Source: Arenicella sp.
GTDB taxonomy: Bacteria; Pseudomonadota; Gammaproteobacteria; Arenicellales; Arenicellaceae
DNA: 8,391 nt
NCBI GenBank assembly: GCA_016763815.1
Contig: JAESTB010000314.1
Location: forward strand, 1-8,391
Direction: 5' to 3'
The notes under the pieces are model-generated. The model made no database searches. It had not been told where the DNA came from and was given only the letters and a program-made list of their open reading frames with translations. Position 1 is the stretch's first letter. Each line of letters opens with the position of its first letter. The translations under genes and the position numbers were made by a program. Positions 7,622 through 8,391 of this stretch are shown in pieces.

Positions 7622-7642
7622 ATTCAAATCACGTAAAACGGC

Positions 7643-8391
7643 TTATTTCATACTAGCTCGTAAGGCGGCAATGCGGTCATCCAACGGCGGGTGAGTCGAA
7701 AACATTTTTTTAACGTTACTGTTAATTCCAAACGCGGCAAGCTGATTTGGCAACTCCCCTGCACTGCCTTGTTTTAGACGCTCTAACGCGCCAATCATGG
7801 CTGCTGTGCTAGCGTATTTTGCACCACCCTCATCGGCTCTGAATTCTCGGTGGCGGCTAAAGAAAGCCACGATTATGCTGGCCAAGAAGCCAAACAAAAT
7901 CTGCCCGCCGAAATATCCCGCGTAATAACCAATGCCACGACCATCGCGGTCAATTGCCAGTGCAAGCGCTCGAGCAAGCAATATAACGAAGGTATTAACC
8001 ACACCTTGAATCAAGGTCAGGGTGATCATGTCGCCATTTGCGACGTGAGCAATCTCATGTCCCATTACGGCTTCCGCTTCTTCACGGCTCATGTTGTGTA
8101 ATAGGCCAGTACTGACAGCGACCAATGCATTATTTTTATTGGCGCCAGTAGCAAAGGCATTCATATCTGGGGTGTCGAAAATCCCCACTTCAGGCATGCC
8201 AATTCCAGCCTGTTTTGCCTGGCGTGCAACGGTCGATACAAGCCATTGCTCAGTTTCATTTCTCGGGGTTTCAATAACATGTACACCGGCACCGCGTTTA
8301 GCCATTGATTTTGACATCAACAACGAGATGATCGAACCACCAAAGCCGAACAGTAAGGCCATAATCAGAAAGCTGGTATTCTGATTCCGCC
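7643..8391 (-). CDS. htpX: HtpX, membrane zinc metalloprotease (5' end outside the window)
   Basis: HtpX is an inner-membrane M48 zinc endopeptidase that degrades damaged membrane proteins alongside FtsH, with its active site on the cytoplasmic side. The visible 249 or so codons end at TAA (7645-7643). They contain HEIAH, the zinc-binding HExxH motif, followed by SRHREFRAD, whose Glu is the third zinc ligand. Hydrophobic segments are visible at MALLFGFGGSIISLL, at LIQGVVNTFVILLARALALAI and at GYFGGQILFGFLASIIVAFF. The ending THPPLDDRIAALR is characteristic of the family. An in-frame ATG at 8362-8360 (MALLFGF) is internal: the frame stays open to the window edge, and E. coli HtpX (293 residues) has the same MALLFGFGGS about 35-40 residues after its start. 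The gene is therefore cut off by the window, not truncated in the genome. It converges on jetD with 34 bases between them and is probably unrelated housekeeping flank. Confidence 0.95.
   Translation of the reverse strand, partial: RNQNTSFLIMALLFGFGGSIISLLMSKSMAKRGAGVHVIETPRNETEQWLVSTVARQAKQAGIGMPEVGIFDTPDMNAFATGANKNNALVAVSTGLLHNMSREEAEAVMGHEIAHVANGDMITLTLIQGVVNTFVILLARALALAIDRDGRGIGYYAGYFGGQILFGFLASIIVAFFSRHREFRADEGGAKYASTAAMIGALERLKQGSAGELPNQLAAFGINSNVKKMFSTHPPLDDRIAALRASMK

Noticed and set aside
7850..8384. Two + strand ORFs of 83 and 97 codons
   Set aside because: They are antisense to htpX, whose protein is unmistakable, and their products show no domain-like pattern.
1..8391. CRISPR array, tRNA or rRNA gene
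   Set aside because: No regularly spaced repeats, cloverleaf-like sequence or rRNA signature seen on either strand.

Overview
The window holds a complete four-gene Wadjet-type SMC defence operon (jetA-jetB-jetC-jetD) on the + strand. It is flanked on the left by an AT-rich stretch with a decayed VOC/glyoxalase-like gene and on the right by the 5'-truncated end of htpX on the - strand. The htpX protein is closest in pattern to proteobacterial HtpX. Together with the moderate GC content this suggests a gammaproteobacterium, possibly marine; that is inference, and no rRNA or other marker gene is present to settle it.

Layout: 1-241 is AT-rich with no gene I can support. Positions 242-385 (- strand) carry the remnant of a small VOC-superfamily gene with its ribosome binding site intact, but with an in-frame stop, an apparent 18-bp duplication and no C-terminal part. 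Positions 386-538 are the leader of the jet operon, with a plausible sigma70-type promoter near 450-479. jetA (539-2008), jetB (2028-2729), jetC (2756-6409) and jetD (6406-7608) are packed with gaps of 19 and 26 bases and then a 4-base overlap, as expected of one transcript. A short inverted repeat covers the jetD stop codon and lies between the convergent ends of jetD and htpX (7643 to beyond 8391, - strand).

How the genes work together: JetC is the SMC/MukB-like ATPase, JetA the kleisin-like subunit, JetB the MukE-like winged-helix subunit and JetD the TOPRIM-domain nuclease. In characterised Wadjet systems the JetABC motor extrudes DNA loops, senses small circular DNA and lets JetD cleave it, which limits plasmids. 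All key motifs are intact here: Walker A, signature motif and Walker B in JetC, and the Glu and Asp-x-Asp residues of the TOPRIM domain in JetD. The operon therefore looks functional. JetA does not look like the DUF3375 type of Wadjet I. It looks more like the JetA family seen in type III-like systems, while JetD resembles the DUF2220 proteins typical of type I, so the subtype is left open.

This is a known kind of system, not a new one. The points most worth a second look are its subtype, a cysteine/histidine cluster in the second JetC coiled coil, the overlapping mini-ORF with the only good Shine-Dalgarno sequence ahead of jetA, and the broken VOC gene at the island edge.
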